Assembly: GCA_030597945.1 (NCBI GenBank)
Contig: JAUVQW010000009.1
Span: forward strand, 1-17,093
Reading direction: 5' to 3'
Length of the DNA: 17,093 bases
From: Actinomycetes bacterium
Lineage (GTDB): Bacteria > Actinomycetota > Aquicultoria > CAJVYJ01
Below the pieces are notes generated by a model, which saw nothing but the letters and a program-made list of their open reading frames with translations, searched no databases and had not been told where the DNA came from. The position numbers were made by a program, and so were the translations under genes. This document shows, in pieces, positions 14,223 through 17,093 of the stretch (the first letter of the stretch is position 1; each line of letters starts with the position of its first letter).

Positions 14223-15290
14223 TCACATGTATCTCTCGAGTAAATTATACTCTTTAAGCCTTCGCAGACCCTCCTGTATAGCCTGGGCACGAACAGCTCC
14301 AACACCTTCAACGTCGTCCAGCTCTTCAACGGATGCGTGAATGATCGACTGAAGATCATGAAAATGATCGATTAGCTTGTTTATTACCCTAAGAGGAAGG
14401 CGGGGGATACGTCTAAGGAGCCTATATCCGTGAGGATGTACCGAATCGTCCAGCACACTGACGACGCCTTCGTATCCAAGGACCTGAGAGATATTCATAA
14501 GATCGAAAAGATCCTCAGCATCCGTCTCTTGAAGGCTGTCTCTTATCTTCTCGGCTTTCTTTCCATTTCTGCCGTAATCTTTTATTAGCATCATCACATC
14601 TTCATTGACACCAGATATAAGCTCTTCAAGCTGCATCCGAAGCAGACGCCCCTCGGAACCGAGCTCGTTAATATATCGCTGTATTTCATGACCGACTCTT
14701 TTGACCATCTCGCCCCTTTGAGCGACGGTCAGTACATCAACAAGGACTACCAAATCCTCGAATTCCAGAGCATTCAAATTCGATGATACTTGGTCCAAGC
14801 GGCTCTTATACTTTTCTAGAGTCTGTATCGCCTGGTTGCCTTTCGAGAGAACGATTCTTATATCTTGGAGAGCATACTTAGTATCATCGATATATAAAGA
14901 AATTACTTCCCTCTTTTGAGAGATAGAGATAACAAGCGCTTTCGTCTGCTGAGCGACTCGCTCAGCCGTGCGATGACGCATGCCAGTCTCGTTAGTAGCA
15001 AGAGATGAATCCGGGACTAGATGTAGGTTTGCATAAAGAATTTTCGTTACAGCCTCATCCACGATGATGGCACCATCCATCTTTGCTAGCTCATAGAGTT
15101 TCTGCGAATTAAAATCGCAATTTATCTCGAAGCCGCCGCTTATAATATTTTTTATCTTAGGCGTATCGCCAACGATTATTAAAGCGCCGGTCCTTGCACT
15201 TAAGATGTGCTCCAGCCCCTCCCTAAGGTTGGTCCCGGGAGCGACTTTTACGAGAGCTTCTGTTAGTCTTTCTTCCGCTTTATTCTTCAC
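14223..15290 (-). CDS. disA: DNA integrity scanning diadenylate cyclase
   Basis: DisA makes cyclic di-AMP from two ATP molecules and scans DNA for branched structures. The protein has 355 residues, as usual. The N-terminal DAC domain (about 10-145) has the catalytic DGA (72-74, in AKMDGAIIVD) and RHR (105-107, in GMRHRTAERV). A helical linker follows, then a C-terminal helix-hairpin-helix DNA-binding domain near IIHASVEELDDVEGVGAVRA. The GTG start at 15290 is bounded by an in-frame TGA upstream and lies 25 nt after radA. The ribosome site is weak (AAAAGG about 14 nt upstream), so translation may depend on coupling to radA. RadA is the partner that restrains DisA in Bacillus, and the gene pair is conserved. 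Confidence 0.97.
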   Translation of the reverse strand: MKNKAEERLTEALVKVAPGTNLREGLEHILSARTGALIIVGDTPKIKNIISGGFEINCDFNSQKLYELAKMDGAIIVDEAVTKILYANLHLVPDSSLATNETGMRHRTAERVAQQTKALVISISQKREVISLYIDDTKYALQDIRIVLSKGNQAIQTLEKYKSRLDQVSSNLNALEFEDLVVLVDVLTVAQRGEMVKRVGHEIQRYINELGSEGRLLRMQLEELISGVNEDVMMLIKDYGRNGKKAEKIRDSLQETDAEDLFDLMNISQVLGYEGVVSVLDDSVHPHGYRLLRRIPRLPLRVINKLIDHFHDLQSIIHASVEELDDVEGVGAVRAQAIQEGLRRLKEYNLLERYM

Positions 15291-15315
15291 TGTTCAGATC
15301 AGACGCCTTTTTTTA

Positions 15316-16671
15316 TTAGATTACTTGCTCGATTGCTTGTTGTAAAGAGTCAACCGGGCATAGCCTTACATCGTCCGGCGTATCTATTTTTTCAATGTCA
15401 TGGCTGGGCATTATTATCTGTTTAAAGCCAAGCTTGATCGCCTCGTTTACGCGCTGGTCCATCCGATTCACATACCGGATCTCTCCCCCCAGGCCGATCT
15501 CGCCGAAAACAACAAGGCCTTCTGGTAAGCTCTTGTCTTTATGCGCCGATGCAACAGCCAGCGCTAACCCTAAGTCTATGGCTGGCTCTACCACTTTTAT
15601 CCCGCCGATGACGTTTACATATATATCCTCCTGCTCAAGGTGAAGACCGCTTCTTCGCTGGAGGACTGCAAGAGTAAGTAACGCCCTGTTGTTATCCAGC
15701 CCACTGGTTAACCGCCTAGGTATAGAAAGATATGATTTAGTGACAAGCGCCTGTAATTCTACCAATAAAGGCCTTGTTCCCTCCATCGTCGCTACTACGA
15801 CCGAGCCCGGGCTGTTTTTCGGGCGCTCGGCAAGTAGTACTTCAGATGGATTAGTAACCCCTTTTAAACCATTATCATTCATTTCAAATATCGCCAGTTC
15901 ATTTGTAGCGCCGAACCGATTCTTTATTGTCCTTACCAGTCGATATGAGTTGTGGTTATCTCCTTCAAAATAAACTACCGTATCAACCATGTGCTCAAGT
16001 AAGCGTGGCCCGGCAATCGATCCGTCTTTGGTCACGTGGCCGACGATAAAGATCGGGATCCCCCAACTTTTCGCAAGCCTCATAAGCTCTCCTGCGCACT
16101 CTCGGACCTGAGAGACGCTTCCAGGAGCGGAAGCGACCTCCGGATGGTAAAGTGTTTGGATGGAGTCGATTATCACGATCTCGGGAGCCACTTTTTCGAT
16201 CTGCTCTTTTATGTTATCGATGGCGATCTCGGACAAGAGAAACAGTTTATCCGATACCGCACCTAACCTATCGGCCCTTATCTTGATCTGTTGAATAGAC
16301 TCCTCTCCTGAAATGATCAGAACAGGGGTATCCTGGTTGGCAACATTACTGGCCGCCTGAAGAAGCAAGGTAGACTTTCCGATCCCCGGCTCTCCGCCGA
16401 CTAGGATTAGCGAGCCGGCAACGATCCCACCCCCAAGAATCCTATCCAGTTCCTCAATGCCTGTTAGAAACCGTTTATCCTTTACGGCTCTCACATCGTT
16501 AATGGGAAGAGGTTTTTGGGATGAAAAAATCCACCGCGTCTTTTCTTGATCACGGTGGTTCTTTTCTTCAACGTATGTATTATATTCACCGCAGTCAGGA
16601 CATTTTCCTATCCATTTGGGCGAAATTGATCCGCAATTTTGGCATGCGAAAACGGATCTATCTTTTTTCAT
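15316..16671 (-). CDS. radA: DNA repair protein RadA (Sms)
   Basis: RadA is a RecA-like, DnaB-type helicase that drives branch migration in recombination and repair. The 451-residue protein begins with a four-cysteine zinc finger (Cys10, Cys13, Cys24, Cys27). The ATPase has Walker A GEPGIGKST (93-101), Walker B IVIIDS (165-170) and the RadA signature KNRFG (250-254). The C-terminal third is the Lon protease-like domain (VNVIGGIKVVEPAIDLGLAL onward), which lacks protease function in this family. ATG 16671 overlaps the clpC stop by ATGA. All key motifs are intact. Confidence 0.97.
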   Translation of the reverse strand: MKKDRSVFACQNCGSISPKWIGKCPDCGEYNTYVEEKNHRDQEKTRWIFSSQKPLPINDVRAVKDKRFLTGIEELDRILGGGIVAGSLILVGGEPGIGKSTLLLQAASNVANQDTPVLIISGEESIQQIKIRADRLGAVSDKLFLLSEIAIDNIKEQIEKVAPEIVIIDSIQTLYHPEVASAPGSVSQVRECAGELMRLAKSWGIPIFIVGHVTKDGSIAGPRLLEHMVDTVVYFEGDNHNSYRLVRTIKNRFGATNELAIFEMNDNGLKGVTNPSEVLLAERPKNSPGSVVVATMEGTRPLLVELQALVTKSYLSIPRRLTSGLDNNRALLTLAVLQRRSGLHLEQEDIYVNVIGGIKVVEPAIDLGLALAVASAHKDKSLPEGLVVFGEIGLGGEIRYVNRMDQRVNEAIKLGFKQIIMPSHDIEKIDTPDDVRLCPVDSLQQAIEQVI

Positions 16672-17093
16672 GCCTCACTTTTTGATCCACCGGTTGCTAC
16701 CTTTTTTTTGTCGACAGATAATTTTATCCTTCCATCGACATTATCGACCAATATCGTCTGGCCATCTTTGAATTGTCCAGACAATACAGCTTCAGACAAT
16801 GGGTCCTCGATCAATCTCTGGATAGCTCGCCTAAGCGGCCTGGCTCCAGATGCCGGATCGTAACCTTCATCTACTAAAAGATCTTTTGCAGCTTCTGTAA
16901 GCTCGATATTAAGTTGGCGCTCTTTCATTTGAGCGCGTAATCTGGCTACCATTAAATCGACGATTGATTTGATCTCACCTTTTGTCAGCTCATGGAAGAC
17001 GATGACATCATCGATCCTGTTTAGAAATTCCGGCCTAAACGTCTTTTTGAGCTCGCTTGTGACCTTACCCTTCATGTCGTTATAAGACTGTTC
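16668..17093 (-). CDS. clpC: ATP-dependent Clp protease ATPase subunit ClpC, C-terminal part
   Basis: Only the last 141 residues are visible; the gene runs off the right edge. FRPEFLNRIDDVIVF is the sensor-2-side signature at the end of the second AAA+ domain of ClpA/B/C proteins. YDPASGARPLRRAIQRLIEDPLSEAVLSG is the conserved small D2 domain with the GAR sensor 2 arginine. The short charged tail after it is typical of ClpC and not of ClpB. ClpC unfolds proteins for ClpP. The position directly before radA, with an ATGA overlap, is the usual clpC-radA-disA order, which supports ClpC over paralogues. Confidence 0.93.
   Translation of the reverse strand, partial: EQSYNDMKGKVTSELKKTFRPEFLNRIDDVIVFHELTKGEIKSIVDLMVARLRAQMKERQLNIELTEAAKDLLVDEGYDPASGARPLRRAIQRLIEDPLSEAVLSGQFKDGQTILVDNVDGRIKLSVDKKKVATGGSKSEA

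Overview
This is a chromosomal, housekeeping-rich window from a Gram-positive-type bacterium. Almost all genes lie on the minus strand. The right two thirds carry the conserved block clpC-radA-disA-PIN/TRAM (yacL)-ispD-ispF-gltX-cysS-rlmB-yacP. This order is well known from Bacillota and is shared in part by deep Actinomycetota. cysE and mrnC, which Bacillus carries in this block, are absent. Moderate base composition, DisA and RadA, the MEP pathway genes and an indirect Gln-tRNA route (gltX plus gatB) all fit such a lineage. I cannot name a genus from the sequence.

Layout from right to left, in the direction of transcription. The 3' end of clpC, radA and disA form one run (17093 to 14223), with an ATGA overlap between clpC and radA. 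The conserved order is then broken by two small plus-strand genes: an AhpD/carboxymuconolactone decarboxylase-like protein (13191-13577), with a strong terminator behind it, and a SnoaL-like protein (13760-14125). A good sigma-A-type promoter at 12826-12854 starts a second minus-strand unit, yacL-ispD-ispF-gltX-cysS-rlmB-yacP. It is tightly packed with short gaps and ATGA overlaps and ends at a rho-independent terminator at 6281-6310. Next come ybaK (a trans-editing deacylase) and gatB, whose -10 box sits so close to its ATG that the mRNA may be leaderless.

The left end (about 4073 to 1) is a metabolic cluster: a NifV-like (homo)citrate synthase, LeuC-type and LeuD-type hydratase subunits, and an isocitrate dehydrogenase cut by the window edge. 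The small hydratase subunit has an LRT loop, as in homoaconitases. The dehydrogenase has isocitrate-binding residues and the Lys-Tyr pair of NADP-dependent isocitrate dehydrogenases. I therefore read the cluster as a likely acetyl-CoA + oxaloacetate to 2-oxoglutarate module (Re-citrate synthase, aconitase, IDH) rather than leucine biosynthesis, with homocitrate/2-oxoadipate synthesis as the alternative.

The oddest points are an in-frame TAG at codon 77 of the otherwise intact synthase, an rlmB whose conserved N-terminus lies upstream of any ATG/GTG/TTG start, degenerate GTAAGNGC octamers clustered at gene ends (twice containing the stop codon), and the plus-strand two-gene insertion in a conserved operon. 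No tRNA, rRNA, CRISPR array, insertion sequence or prophage was recognised.
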